From contig CAVSES010000001.1 of the NCBI GenBank assembly GCA_963727045.1, positions 1,116,001 through 1,180,000 on the forward strand: 64,000 nucleotides of DNA. Direction: 5' to 3'. Source of the DNA: Bog-1198 sp963727045. Its GTDB lineage: Bacteria; Pseudomonadota; Gammaproteobacteria; Steroidobacterales; Steroidobacteraceae. Numbering within the stretch: the stretch's first letter is position 1; each line of letters starts with the position of its first letter. A program made the translations under genes and the position numbers. The notes beneath the pieces were generated by a model, which did no database searches, was not told where the DNA came from, and saw nothing but the letters and a program-made list of their open reading frames with translations. This document shows, one piece after another, positions 35,865 through 44,797 of this stretch.

Positions 35865-36059
35865 ATGCGATTCTTGAATCCATCCGACAAGGCCGCCGCC
35901 ATGGACTACCATTCGGCGCTGGCCAATGCAGTGGCTTGGCTCGGCAATCGTTACCTGTTGGCGATGCCCGCCCGGCGACTGACTCTTCTGGAGCGGCACA
36001 GTGCCGATCTGAGTGATTCGCCGAGCGCACCTCCCGCGTTGCAAGATCCTGCGCGCTAG
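35865..36059 (+). CDS. Small hypothetical protein with strong ribosome site
   Basis: A 64-residue protein: MRFLNPSDKAAAMDYHSALA, then AVAWLGNRYLLAMPARR. A near-perfect GAGGAGG lies five bases before the ATG, unusual in this window, which argues for real translation. No signal peptide; one amphipathic helix. The preceding 35626-35864 holds no supported gene. Function unknown. Confidence 0.6.
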   Translation: MRFLNPSDKAAAMDYHSALANAVAWLGNRYLLAMPARRLTLLERHSADLSDSPSAPPALQDPAR

Positions 36060-36081
36060 TCAGTTCGTCACGGGTCCGGCG

Positions 36082-36483
36082 CTATCCCGGCTTGGGATAC
36101 GGCGCTCCCGGCAAATATGCGCCTCCGGGACTGCGACAGATCGCGTCGCGCGACGATCGCACCAAGCGCTGTGTCGCATTTTTCCCGGCGACCACCAAGG
36201 CCGCCCCCTCCACCGACAGCGACATGGGCCCGACTCCGATCGGACTCACCGGCAACACCACGTGATCGCGCGTCGCGACGTCCGCGCGAGTCGCCGAACA
36301 GCGACCGTCTTGCGTCACGCCAAAGGCGATGAATTGATTGGCGTCGATTTCCACCCAGCGATTGTTCGTGCGCGCATCGCTCCACACGCCGTAGAGCGGC
36401 GGCGCCAAGGGTTTCGTGCTCCCTCCTGCGCACGCCACGAGCAGTGACGCGATCCACCCCAGCCAGTGAGTTTTCGCTGACAA
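36082..36483 (-). CDS. Small hypothetical lipoprotein
   Basis: A 133-residue protein starting at TTG. Its signal ends in a lipobox LLVAC, so it is probably lipid-anchored. The mature part has YGVWSDARTNNRWVEIDANQ, two cysteines (GRCSATRAD, DAICRSPGG) and a Pro-rich end. It looks like a small beta-barrel-type lipocalin-like domain, but I do not recognise the family. Confidence 0.6.
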   Translation of the reverse strand: MSAKTHWLGWIASLLVACAGGSTKPLAPPLYGVWSDARTNNRWVEIDANQFIAFGVTQDGRCSATRADVATRDHVVLPVSPIGVGPMSLSVEGAALVVAGKNATQRLVRSSRDAICRSPGGAYLPGAPYPKPG

Positions 36484-36679
36484 TTGCGCTGCCTATCACC
36501 CGATTTGCGGCGAATCTTCGCCGTCGTGGCGATCTAAGTCAACCAACCCATCCGTCTCCTCATGGGGGCGTCCTGCCTGCCGCGCGGCTTGCATCGGTGC
36601 CGGGACCGGCATCGCCCGACCATAAATTGATAGACTCGCTGACACGTCGCTTGAGGTCGCGCGTCAGCGGGAGAAGAAC

Positions 36680-38419
36680 TTGGGGAAGGCATCGATCGGC
36701 GCCGCCATTGCCGCGGCCATCCTGCTGTTGACAGCCAATACGATCCGCGCTGCCGGATTTGCCGAGGTCGTGCTGAGGCACGGCCGGATCATCACAGTGG
36801 ACCCCAAAGACCGGGTGGTCGACGCGCTGGCGATCAGCCAAGGGAAGATCATGGAGCTCGGCAGCAACGCCCTGGTGCGACGTGACATCGGCCCGGATAC
36901 CCGCGTTATCGACCTGGCAGGCCGCGTCGCGACTCCCGGCTTGATCGACGCTCATGCCCATGTCGTGGACAGCGGGCTGGCCGACCTGTTTGAAGTCAAA
37001 TTGAGCGATGCTCGGGACATCCAAGAGCTCTTGCACCGGGTCGAGGAGCGCGCACTCCTCGCGAAACCCGATGAGTGGATCGTGGGGAGCGGGTGGGATG
37101 AAGGCAAATTGTCCGAACACCGCTACCCCACCGCGGCGGAACTTGACCGTGCATCGCCCCACAATCCGGTCTGGTTGAACAACACCACGGGGCATTACGG
37201 GGTTGCCAACACACGAGCACTGACTATGGCGGGAATCGGCGCGTCCACGCCCGCCCCGGCAGCGGGTGTGATCGAACACGGGGCGGACGGACAGCCGACC
37301 GGCATCCTCAAGGAGGCGGCCATGGACGCGGTCCTTGGGATCATTCCTCCTTATTCAGTCGAGCAGCGCCGTCAGGCCATCGCTCATATGCTGCCGTTGC
37401 TGCACGCGGAAGGCATGACGGGATTCAAGGATCCGGACATCAGCCAGGAAGATTGGGAAGCCTACCGCAGTCTGGCGGTCGACCTGGGCGTGCATGTTTG
37501 CGTGCTCTTCCACACGCCGCCCACGCTCGAGGAAGCCAGAGTCACCGTGAGCCGCATCCAAAGAGCGCAGGCCGATCTCCTGCTTTCCTCGGGGCGCACT
37601 TCGCTCAGCGTCTGCGGCGCGAAGATTTACATGGACGGCAGCGGGGTCGCGCGCACGGCCTGGATGTACCAGGATTGGAACCGAACGATCACGGAAATCG
37701 ACACCGGCAATCACGGCGTTCCTGCACTCGATCCTGCCGTCTATCGCCAGCAGGTCCAGCTATTTGTCGACGCTGGCATCAGCGTGGGAACTCACGCGGT
37801 CGGCGATCGGGCGATCGACTGGGTGGTTGACTCGTATGCCGCCGCATTGCGCTCGAATCCGAAGCGAGGTCTGCGACTCAGCATCATCCACGCCAACTTT
37901 CCCACCGATCACGCCATCTCAGGGATGGCGGAACTTCAGAAGCGATTCGATTCCGGCATACCCGAAACCCAGGCCGAGTTCATATGGTGGCTCGGTGACG
38001 CCTATCCGGGCGCTTTGGGAGCCGCGCGCAGTCAGCGCATGATTCCTTTGCATGCCTATTTGGACAACCACATCCTCTGGGCTGGAGGCTCTGATACCAA
38101 CGTCACGCCGTTTCCCGCTCGCTATGGCGTATGGGCCTCGGTGGCACGCGAAACGTTGAATGGGACTTACGGCAAGACCCCGTTCGGCGTGGCCCAGGCG
38201 GTCGACATCCGCGCCGCATTGCGCTCATACACGATCTGGGCGGCGCGACAGCTGTTCATGGAGAATCAAACCGGATCCCTGGAACGCGGCAAGTCGGCCG
38301 ATATCGCGATATGGGATCGCGACCCCTATCACATCCCGACGCATCTCTTGAAGGACATGCTCTGCGAGATGACGCTATTTCAAGGCAAGGTGCTGTACGA
38401 GCGCGAGACGCAGCACTGA
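36680..38419 (+). CDS. YtcJ-type metal-dependent amidohydrolase, exported
   Basis: A 579-residue amidohydrolase of the amidohydro_3 group. The TTG start has GGGAG six bases upstream. A signal peptide (residues 1-24) is followed by the composite beta-sandwich start RHGRIITVDPKD and the metal motif PGLIDAHAH (His92, His94). Later motifs are IVGSGWDEGK, NNTTGHYGVAN, KIYMDGSGVARTAWM, GISVGTHAVGDRAIDW and WAGGSDTNVTPF (Asp ligand), then ANIAIWD-like ADIAIWDRDP. Substrates of this family are amides, hydantoin-like or carbamate compounds. A periplasmic location fits the other hydrolases in the region. Confidence 0.88.
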   Translation: MGKASIGAAIAAAILLLTANTIRAAGFAEVVLRHGRIITVDPKDRVVDALAISQGKIMELGSNALVRRDIGPDTRVIDLAGRVATPGLIDAHAHVVDSGLADLFEVKLSDARDIQELLHRVEERALLAKPDEWIVGSGWDEGKLSEHRYPTAAELDRASPHNPVWLNNTTGHYGVANTRALTMAGIGASTPAPAAGVIEHGADGQPTGILKEAAMDAVLGIIPPYSVEQRRQAIAHMLPLLHAEGMTGFKDPDISQEDWEAYRSLAVDLGVHVCVLFHTPPTLEEARVTVSRIQRAQADLLLSSGRTSLSVCGAKIYMDGSGVARTAWMYQDWNRTITEIDTGNHGVPALDPAVYRQQVQLFVDAGISVGTHAVGDRAIDWVVDSYAAALRSNPKRGLRLSIIHANFPTDHAISGMAELQKRFDSGIPETQAEFIWWLGDAYPGALGAARSQRMIPLHAYLDNHILWAGGSDTNVTPFPARYGVWASVARETLNGTYGKTPFGVAQAVDIRAALRSYTIWAARQLFMENQTGSLERGKSADIAIWDRDPYHIPTHLLKDMLCEMTLFQGKVLYERETQH

Positions 38420-38456
38420 TTCTTCACGTGTCCGCCGATGAGATTCTGCGCAGGGT

Positions 38457-39662
38457 TCAGTAGAGGAGCACCGATTCGCGTTCGGTGCGCCAGCGGGCCT
38501 CGTCGCGGGCCGTGAGCGCCTCCAGATCGGCCGGCGTCGCCGCCGGGTCGTCCACCCAGCGACGCAGCAGATCACTGCCGTTGATGACGTCGATCGCCGG
38601 CCTATCTTTCTCGTACTCGTAGGCAAAGTTCCGCCATATCTCGTAGTCCGGCCGCAGGCGCCGCAGCGCCTTGAGCGCGAGCGCAAACAATCGCCACGGC
38701 CTGAATCCTTCGTGATCGTAGTAGGCCGGGTCTTCCACATGCACTTGCAGGCCCGCACACAGCTGTCCCGCGTGCTTGTGAAACGTGGGTTCGAACCAGC
38801 AGGGACGCAGCTGGCAACCGCCCATCCATGATGGTGCCAGCGACCGCATCTCCGCCAACAACCGTGGTGCGTCCAGATCCGGCGCACCGAGCAGTTCCAG
38901 CGGTCTCGTGGTCCCCCGACCTTCCGACAAGGTGGTGGCTTCCAGCATCACCGATCCTGGATAACAGCGCGCCATCCACAGATTCGGCGCGTTGGGACTC
39001 GGATTGACCCACGTCCGGCCGCCGAGCGGCCACCCATACCCCGGCGCCGCGTTGGGATCCCAACCTTCCAGAGACACGACGCGCAAGTCGATGTCGAGAG
39101 ACAATGTTTCTACGAACCACCGCGCAAGCTCTCCGAGGGTGAGCCCGTGACGCATCGGCATCTCGCCGGCGCCGACGAAACTCTCGCAGCCCGCCTTGAG
39201 CGTCAGCCCTTCCACGGGCCGGCCCACCGGGTTCGGGCGATCGAGCACCCACACGGCCTTGTGCATTTTCGCAGCCGCCTCGAGCACGTAGCGCAGCGTG
39301 GTCACGAACGTGTAGATTCGGCACCCCAGATCCTGCAGATCCACGAGCAGAACGTCAAAGGTATCCATCATGGCCGGCGTCGGCCGGCGCACTTCACCGT
39401 ACAGGCTGAAGACGGGAATGCCGCGCTCCGGGTCGGTGTAGTCCGGCGACTCGACCATGTTGTCCTGCTTGTCCCCGCGCAGCCCGTGCTGGGGTCCGAA
39501 TGCCGCGCTCAGACGGACATCGCCGAGCGTGGCGAGCGCATCGAGCGAATGGACGAGGTCCCGTGTTACCGAAGCGGGATGCGCCAGCAGTGCGACTCGC
39601 AGTCCCGCCAACGGCTTGCGCAACTCAGGCTCGTCGAGCAATCGGTCAATTCCAAATTTCAT
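38457..39662 (-). CDS. DUF1343 / NamZ-type protein (exo-N-acetylmuramidase family)
   Basis: A 401-residue protein from the ATG at 39662. It has DUF1343 hallmarks: FGPQHGLRGDKQDNM, RGIPVFSLYGE, DVLLVDLQDLGCRIYTF, WVLDRPNPVGRP and SEGRGTTRPLELLGAP. Founding members (NamZ) remove terminal MurNAc from peptidoglycan fragments. This protein reads PQHG where many members have PEHG, which may mark a subfamily. No signal peptide, so cytoplasmic. Its start lies 17 bases inside the end of the DOMON-like gene, indicating co-translation. Confidence 0.85.
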   Translation of the reverse strand: MKFGIDRLLDEPELRKPLAGLRVALLAHPASVTRDLVHSLDALATLGDVRLSAAFGPQHGLRGDKQDNMVESPDYTDPERGIPVFSLYGEVRRPTPAMMDTFDVLLVDLQDLGCRIYTFVTTLRYVLEAAAKMHKAVWVLDRPNPVGRPVEGLTLKAGCESFVGAGEMPMRHGLTLGELARWFVETLSLDIDLRVVSLEGWDPNAAPGYGWPLGGRTWVNPSPNAPNLWMARCYPGSVMLEATTLSEGRGTTRPLELLGAPDLDAPRLLAEMRSLAPSWMGGCQLRPCWFEPTFHKHAGQLCAGLQVHVEDPAYYDHEGFRPWRLFALALKALRRLRPDYEIWRNFAYEYEKDRPAIDVINGSDLLRRWVDDPAATPADLEALTARDEARWRTERESVLLY

Positions 39663-40221
39663 GAGCGGGTAATTCCAGTGCGAACCCGTGCGGGTGGTGA
39701 AAATCGGGTTTGCCGGGCGCGTGCCGCAACCCCCAGTACGAAAGACTACCATTATTGTCTTCGATGACCGCGGCGAGCGCGACCCTGAGATGCAGAGCGT
39801 CGCGAACCCCGGCAAGATCTCCGAGGCGGATGACAGACTGCAGCTCGAGCCCTCCCGGGCCTTGGTGAGTGGAGATCTGTGGCGCCTGGGTGATCGCAGT
39901 CGGCGACATTCCTTCCCGGTAGGCGCTGAACCGGTAGGCGGCCCATGCAAGGGAAGGCGAAAAATTGAATTCGTGGTAGCCGGGCGCATCCGCGGGGGCG
40001 ACGAATGCCTCGAAGCAGGTGTGCGTCCACAAGGAATCCGCCCGCCCACCGGCACCCGGGAGGGGAACGCGCACGCGGGACATGTCCGCCACGAGCGAAT
40101 ACTGCAGCATGAGGATGCCGGGTGCCTTCGACTGCAGCCGCACCGCGAGACTGTGCACAGCGTTGTTGGACGTGGTTGGGTGGGCGGTCAACTCGGTCTG
40201 GTGGACTACACGGGCGGGCAT
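39646..40221 (-). CDS. DOMON-like domain protein
   Basis: A 191-residue protein with the pattern of DOMON-like proteins: an all-beta core including MLQYSLVADMSRVRVP, RADSLWTHTCFEAFV, GYHEFNFSPSLAWAAYRF and SYWGLRHAPGKPDFHHPHGF. DOMON-type folds bind haem or sugars; which applies here is unknown. It is the upstream member of a two-gene unit with the DUF1343 gene, overlapping it by 17 bases. Confidence 0.8.
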   Translation of the reverse strand: MPARVVHQTELTAHPTTSNNAVHSLAVRLQSKAPGILMLQYSLVADMSRVRVPLPGAGGRADSLWTHTCFEAFVAPADAPGYHEFNFSPSLAWAAYRFSAYREGMSPTAITQAPQISTHQGPGGLELQSVIRLGDLAGVRDALHLRVALAAVIEDNNGSLSYWGLRHAPGKPDFHHPHGFALELPAHEIWN

Positions 40222-40326
40222 CGTGCCATTGTATTCGTGCCCGCCTCGACAATCACCTCGTGGGCCCGCGCGATCAGCGCCTCACGCGCCGCGCTGGGTT
40301 TCTCATCGATTGCCGATTTCCGAGCA

Positions 40327-40644
40327 TCACTCGCTTGGCACGAAAATCCACAGCAGCACGTACAGCAGCAGACCGACTCCTGCGCAAATGAACAGCGCGG
40401 CAAACAGAAGCCGCCAGACCCAGGATTCCATCCCGGTCGATCGTGCGATTCCCCCGCACACGCCGCCGAACCATCGGTCCGTACGGCTGCGTCGAAAGGT
40501 GCTCACAACCGAGGCGATCGGGTCGGCGGAACGCGTCTGTCCGTCGTCGAGCAGCCGCTCCTTCGCGCGCTTGAACTCCTCCTCCGTCAAGGCGCCCTTT
40601 GCGTGAAGTTCCGACAGTTTGCCAAGTTCATCTGACAGCGTCAT
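40327..40644 (-). CDS. PspC-domain protein with SHOCT-like N-terminus
   Basis: A 105-residue protein from the ATG at 40644 (AGGGGTG five bases upstream). A longer frame from 40737 looks non-coding at its start. The N-terminal helix hairpin LGKLSELHAKGALTEEEFKR is a SHOCT-like oligomerisation motif. The C-terminal part is a PspC domain: WFGGVCGGIARSTGMESWVW followed by a membrane segment LLFAALFICAGVGLLLYVLL. PspC proteins take part in envelope-stress responses at the inner membrane. No other psp gene is adjacent. Confidence 0.8.
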   Translation of the reverse strand: MTLSDELGKLSELHAKGALTEEEFKRAKERLLDDGQTRSADPIASVVSTFRRSRTDRWFGGVCGGIARSTGMESWVWRLLFAALFICAGVGLLLYVLLWIFVPSE

Positions 40645-40748
40645 AAAGCACCCCTGTTCACCCCAAAACACCGCAATCACGAAAAAGTAGCAGCTCCTCC
40701 TCGTCCCCGCCTCGACCGATCCTGGCTCGTGGGGCATGATATCCCGAT

Positions 40749-41867
40749 ATGGCGGCCAGCAAACTGTTCACTCCTTTTAGCGTCGGTCAGCTGACGTTGG
40801 CGAACCGAATCGTGATCGCCCCCATGTGCCAGTATTCGGCCGTGGACGGCTGCATGACCGACTGGCATCTGATCCATCTGGGACATTTGGCCCTCTCCGG
40901 TGCCGCCCTGTTGACGATAGAGGCCACCGCCGTGTCACCCGAGGGCAGGATCACCTACGCCGACGTGGGTTTATATTCCGATGAATGCGAAGCGGCGATG
41001 CGCGGCGTACTCAAGAGCGTGCGCCGTTGGTCTGACATGCCGATTGCGATTCAACTTGCCCATGCAGGACGCAAAGCCTCGACGCGTCCACCCTGGCTGG
41101 GGGGAAATCAAATTCCATCCGATCAGCATCAGGGCTGGCAGACTGTGGCCCCTTCGGCAATCGCATTTCAAAGCAATGAGACACCGCCGGTTGCGCTCGA
41201 CCGCGCGGGATTGGCCAGGGTGAAATCGAATTTCGTCGATGCAGCCCGACGCGCCGCGCGCCTGGATCTCGCGGCCGTGCAGCTGCACGGCGCCCACGGC
41301 TATCTGTTGCACCAGTTTCTCTCGCCGCTCGCAAATCAACGAAGCGACGCCTATGGCGGGTCGTTGGAGAATCGCATGCGTTTTCCGCTCGAAGTATTCG
41401 ACGCGGTTCGCGAGGCGTTCCCCGCCGAGAGACCGGTCACGATGCGCGTTTCAGCGACGGATTGGGCCGACGGTGGATGGAACATTGAACAGACGATCGC
41501 GTTCGCTCAGGCGCTCGAGGCCCGTGGGTGCTCCGCCATTCATGTCTCGAGCGGCGGTCTGACGCCGAAGCAACAAATCCCCATCGGCCCGAACTATCAA
41601 GTGCCTTTCGCGCGGTCGGTGAAGGGGGCGACGATGATGCCGGTCATCGCGGTCGGACTGATCACCGAGTTCGAGCAGGCGGAGGCGATCGTGTCGACCG
41701 GAGATGCCGATTTGATCGCGCTGGCTCGGGCCATTCTCTACGATCCGCGCTGGCCCTGGCACGCGGCGGCACATTTTGGGGCACGCGTGCGGGCGCCCAA
41801 ACAATACCTACGCAGCCAACCGCGTCAGTATCGCGACCTGTTCGAGCCCGCCGGCACAGGCCCGTAA
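40749..41867 (+). CDS. Old Yellow Enzyme-type NADH:flavin oxidoreductase (YqjM-like)
   Basis: A 372-residue FMN-dependent ene-reductase. Motifs: PMCQYSAVDG near residue 25 (the Cys is typical of the thermophilic-like/YqjM class), IQLAHAGRKAS, AVQLHGAHGYLLHQFLSPLA with N.R.D.YGGS following, MRVSATDW, and the phosphate-binding GDADLIALARAILYDP. It reduces activated C=C bonds using NAD(P)H. Length is normal. It stands alone, divergent from the PspC gene. Confidence 0.92.
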   Translation: MAASKLFTPFSVGQLTLANRIVIAPMCQYSAVDGCMTDWHLIHLGHLALSGAALLTIEATAVSPEGRITYADVGLYSDECEAAMRGVLKSVRRWSDMPIAIQLAHAGRKASTRPPWLGGNQIPSDQHQGWQTVAPSAIAFQSNETPPVALDRAGLARVKSNFVDAARRAARLDLAAVQLHGAHGYLLHQFLSPLANQRSDAYGGSLENRMRFPLEVFDAVREAFPAERPVTMRVSATDWADGGWNIEQTIAFAQALEARGCSAIHVSSGGLTPKQQIPIGPNYQVPFARSVKGATMMPVIAVGLITEFEQAEAIVSTGDADLIALARAILYDPRWPWHAAAHFGARVRAPKQYLRSQPRQYRDLFEPAGTGP

Positions 41868-41903
41868 CTCATTCCGGCGGTCAAACGGCACTCACGTCAA
41901 GCG

Positions 41904-42240
41904 TCAGAACTTATAGCGCACACCCACCGTGGGGTTGATGTTGGTCGCGTAGACATAGCCGCTGGCCGCACCGTCATGGATGCTGCTGTACATCGTGCGC
42001 GGACGTCGTGCCGCCGGCTTGCTTGCCGGTGCCGTAGGCGTTCTGACGATAGCCGTAATAGGCGACGGTCAGATCGAGGTGGGGGGCGACGGTGTAGCGT
42101 GCGCCGGTCCAGTACAGGTTCACCGTCTTTGAAATGTTGTAGGCATTGTTCCCCACGAACGCGAGCACATAATCGCCGATGTCATGGAACCCTGCGCTCA
42201 AAGGTTTTGCCGGGTTCGCGTACTGGATGTCAGGAGGATG
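41904..42240 (-). pseudogene. C-terminal fragment of an outer-membrane porin
   Basis: The frame reads DIGDYVLAFVGNNAYNISKT, NLYWTGARYTVAPHLDLTVAY and YGYRQNAYGTG: amphipathic strands of a general porin. After a one-base frameshift near 41995 it ends ATNINPTVGVRYKF with the terminal Phe typical of outer-membrane beta-barrels (stop at 41904). The first two-thirds of the porin are missing. It abuts the end of the DUF899 gene on the same strand. Confidence 0.75.
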
Positions 42241-42247
42241 GCGACGC

Positions 42248-42952
42248 CTATGGCGAATACTTGAGCTTTGGATACCAGTCCCTCCCCCGCCCTTCGGGGG
42301 TGCTGTCAAGAATTGTCCAGATCGGCATCAGGTCGGGCGCGCCGCGCGGATCCTGGCCCGGATCGGCGGTCCCGGGCCCCATCTCGGCGCTCCAAAAATG
42401 GCGGATTGTGCCATCGCGCCTCGTGAAGACGTTGAATGCCGGAACATCCGCATCGTCGGCACTGACGTAGTCACGGGTGTAGTCGCCGGCGGCGTCGGAA
42501 TAGACTTTGAGATGGCGCCAACCTCGCTCCTTCTTGAATGCCGCGAGACGTTCGATCGGCGAGCGCGCAACCACGGCCAGCGCAATGCGCTGCTCGACAT
42601 CCGCCCCCTCCCCGTCCCATGCAGACAACAGCGAGGTGCACATGGGGCACGGCTGCTGGCGCTTCGATCCGTACATGTAGCTGTACACCGCGAGTGTCTG
42701 CTTGTCGCCGAATAATTCGGAGAACGCGAGCGGACCGCCCTCCCCTTCGATGCGATAGTCTCTGGGGACGGCGCCACCGGGCGGCAGCGCGCGGCGTTGC
42801 TCCGCCACCCGCTCGATGTGGCGTCTGAGCTCGATTTCTTCGGCGAGCAGGGCGATGCGATCTCGACGGTACTCGCCGCTTTCGTTCGGGAAGCGAACAC
42901 CATTATTCATCGCCAGTTCCCGTGCGGGCTTCAGTTGCGGTTGCGTGCTCAT
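42248..42952 (-). CDS. DUF899-family thioredoxin-like protein
   Basis: A 234-residue protein from the ATG at 42952 (AGAGGAAA about eight bases upstream). Family features: RIALLAEEIELRRHIERVAE, RRALPPGG.VP.DY, then TLAVYSYMYGSKRQQPCPMC with CPMC followed by LLSAWDG, and FNVFTRRDGTIRHFWSAEM. DUF899 proteins have a thioredoxin-like fold, but their activity is not established. The C-terminus DWYPKLKY is normal for the family. Confidence 0.85.
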   Translation of the reverse strand: MSTQPQLKPARELAMNNGVRFPNESGEYRRDRIALLAEEIELRRHIERVAEQRRALPPGGAVPRDYRIEGEGGPLAFSELFGDKQTLAVYSYMYGSKRQQPCPMCTSLLSAWDGEGADVEQRIALAVVARSPIERLAAFKKERGWRHLKVYSDAAGDYTRDYVSADDADVPAFNVFTRRDGTIRHFWSAEMGPGTADPGQDPRGAPDLMPIWTILDSTPEGRGRDWYPKLKYSP

Positions 42953-43127
42953 GTGGAATTTCCTCTTGAATCTAACCCCTGAATCCAACCCCGCTCCCGT
43001 TGAACTCGATCGTCCGCGCCTCGAATTTGAGCATCTAGGGCTTCTGGAGGCGGTAGACCGCATGATGTCCATTCCGGCCCGATCGTGTAAAGTCCCTGCG
43101 CAACGATGGGCGGCAATCCAAAGCGGG

Positions 43128-43685
43128 ATGGAGCATAATGGATCAATGGACGATGATCGCGACCTCCTGCCGTGGATACTAGGCGGTCTGTTGCTGGCCG
43201 TTGCAGCGGTCGCAATCACCGCCACATCGAGCAAGAGTCCTGCACCCGTCGGCGTTCACGCGGCCGGTACCACGATCTCCAATCGCTTGCCGCCCGTCGC
43301 AACGCAAGAGCCGGCGCCCGCGCCGGCAACGACGGCATCCGCTGCGCCAGTGCAGACAGCGACCGCACCAATGCCGTCACCCAATCGAATCTGGGAATGC
43401 ATCACGAATGGTCTACGCACTTTTTCCAACAATCCATGCGGAGAGAACTCCTCCGTTCGAGAAATAGGCCCGATTAACGGGATGGATCCGACACCCATCC
43501 TGCCACCTTCTCGCGGGTACGCGCCGCCGCCGGACTACGAGCCCGATTACCCGGCCCCGCCGGCGCAAGACCTCGCAGACAATTCGCCGAACCTCGTTGC
43601 AATTCCATTCGTTGCACGCCGAAGATCCGACCATATGCATCGGCCGTACCGGCACGATCGAGCGCCGGCGCCGCGCAGGAATTGA
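43128..43685 (+). CDS. Hypothetical membrane-anchored protein
   Basis: About 185 residues. A membrane segment ILGGLLLAVAAVAITA near the start is followed by a Pro/Ala/Thr-rich linker, a short Cys-bearing part NRIWECITNGLRTFSNNPCG (DUF4124-like style), and a Tyr/Pro-rich end with PPPDYEPDYPAPP and a basic tail. Start uncertain between ATGs at 43128 and 43146. Longer readings overlap the divergent DUF899 gene. Probably periplasmic, inner-membrane anchored; function unknown. Confidence 0.6.
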   Translation: MEHNGSMDDDRDLLPWILGGLLLAVAAVAITATSSKSPAPVGVHAAGTTISNRLPPVATQEPAPAPATTASAAPVQTATAPMPSPNRIWECITNGLRTFSNNPCGENSSVREIGPINGMDPTPILPPSRGYAPPPDYEPDYPAPPAQDLADNSPNLVAIPFVARRRSDHMHRPYRHDRAPAPRRN

Positions 43686-43716
43686 GCGCAGCCTCCGTGC
43701 GTCAAAGGATTCAGGC

Positions 43717-44139
43717 ATGATTTACCCAATGTTTGCGATGGTGGTGTTGACGGCCGTTGTTCTTGCGACGTTGTTCCGCTCCCGCGTCGGCGCCGTGCGC
43801 CAGGGACTCGTATCCACGACTTATTTTCGGGTTTATCAGGGCGAAGTCGAACCGGAATCCTCCGCGAAGCCCGCCCGGCATTTCGCAAATCTTTTCGAAG
43901 CCCCGGTCCTTTTCTACGTCGTCTGCCTGGCGGCCATGATCACACAATTCACAGGCGTTGCAATGCAAGCGCTCGCCTGGCTGTACGTCGCTGCCAGAAT
44001 CGCGCATGCGTATGTCCACCTGGGCGGCAATCGCTTGAAAAATAGAATCCGCGTCTACTTCTTCAGCTGGTTCGTCTTGTTGACCATGTGGGTCTACCTC
44101 GTCGCCGGGGTGGCGATGAGCGGCATGACCGCGCAGTGA
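43717..44139 (+). CDS. MAPEG-family membrane protein
   Basis: A 140-residue protein with AAGGA seven bases before the ATG. Four membrane segments: MIYPMFAMVVLTAVVLATLF, then APVLFYVVCLAAMITQF, ALAWLYVAARIAHAYVHL and SWFVLLTMWVYLVAGVAM. The motif ARHFANLFEAPVLFY is the E.P..FY signature of bacterial MAPEG proteins (glutathione-related membrane enzymes). Substrate unknown. Confidence 0.88.
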   Translation: MIYPMFAMVVLTAVVLATLFRSRVGAVRQGLVSTTYFRVYQGEVEPESSAKPARHFANLFEAPVLFYVVCLAAMITQFTGVAMQALAWLYVAARIAHAYVHLGGNRLKNRIRVYFFSWFVLLTMWVYLVAGVAMSGMTAQ

Positions 44140-44445
44140 TCTCATCCTCGCCGTCGCGCATCACGTGCTGATCTTTGGAATATTTGGGATTGCGATTGCC
44201 GAATTCACGATGGTGCGGCCCGGCTGAGCAACGCATTCTTCTGGGCGAAGATGGCGAGCGTCGCCGCAATCGGGCTTTTGTCCGTGCCGCCCACCCTTGC
44301 GTTCATGCGGTGGCGAAGGCTGGGAAGCCCGCCGGATGACGCTGCCGTTCGGTCGGCCCGCCGATACATTCGCCTCGAACTGGCTCTCTTTGTCTTCGTG
44401 CTCGTCTGTGCCGCCGCCATGGCGCGGGGATACGGACAATTCTAG
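44138..44445 (+). pseudogene. DUF2214-type membrane protein, internally deleted
   Basis: The first part reads DLILAVAHHVLIFGIFGIAI and AEFTMVRPG then a stop. A second frame resumes at NAFFWAKMASVAAIGLLSVP and runs to YIRLELALFVFVLVCAAAMARG. These are the N- and C-terminal portions of DUF2214 membrane proteins, with roughly 60 middle residues and the start codon missing. It follows the MAPEG gene closely. Confidence 0.65.
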
Positions 44446-44558
44446 CGGCGGGCCCCGTTCATGGTGGACGCCTCGCCCGGTCGAGTGCCGAGCGCGCGGT
44501 CCTGTCGGTGCGTGGCGACATAGGAGCGCACAGCGATTCGGCGCATCATTACAGGCAT

Positions 44559-44780
44559 ATGGATTCCCTGCCGCTGCCCCGGGTATCGCGTGTATTGCGC
44601 CCACGGTCCGAATCGCCGCCCGTGCGTCTCGATATCGGCTCCGTGCAGATATCCACCATGACGATGAAGCGCAGGGACAATGACGATGAATTGGAACTCA
44701 TCGAGATGCGTTACCAGGAAGGGCTCGCGCTCGCAAATCTCGAGACCGTCTTCGCAGACGGTCTGATCGCGCGCGAATAA
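44559..44780 (+). CDS. Small hypothetical protein
   Basis: A 73-residue protein from the ATG at 44559. An Arg/Pro-rich start is followed by a charged helix MKRRDNDDELELIEMRYQEG and LALANLETVFADGLIARE. No membrane segment or known motif. The ribosome site is weak. It converges with the DUF4349 gene. Confidence 0.4.
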   Translation: MDSLPLPRVSRVLRPRSESPPVRLDIGSVQISTMTMKRRDNDDELELIEMRYQEGLALANLETVFADGLIARE

Positions 44781-44797
44781 CGCTTTTTGCGAAGCGG

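Noticed and set aside
38785..38805. GGGTTCGAACC palindrome as a tRNA arm
   Set aside because: It is inside the DUF1343 coding sequence and lacks acceptor, D and anticodon stems.
42270..42310. GC-rich hairpin (CCCCCGCCCTTCGGGGG) as a terminator
   Set aside because: It lies within the last codons of the DUF899 gene and is not followed by a T-run in the reading direction.
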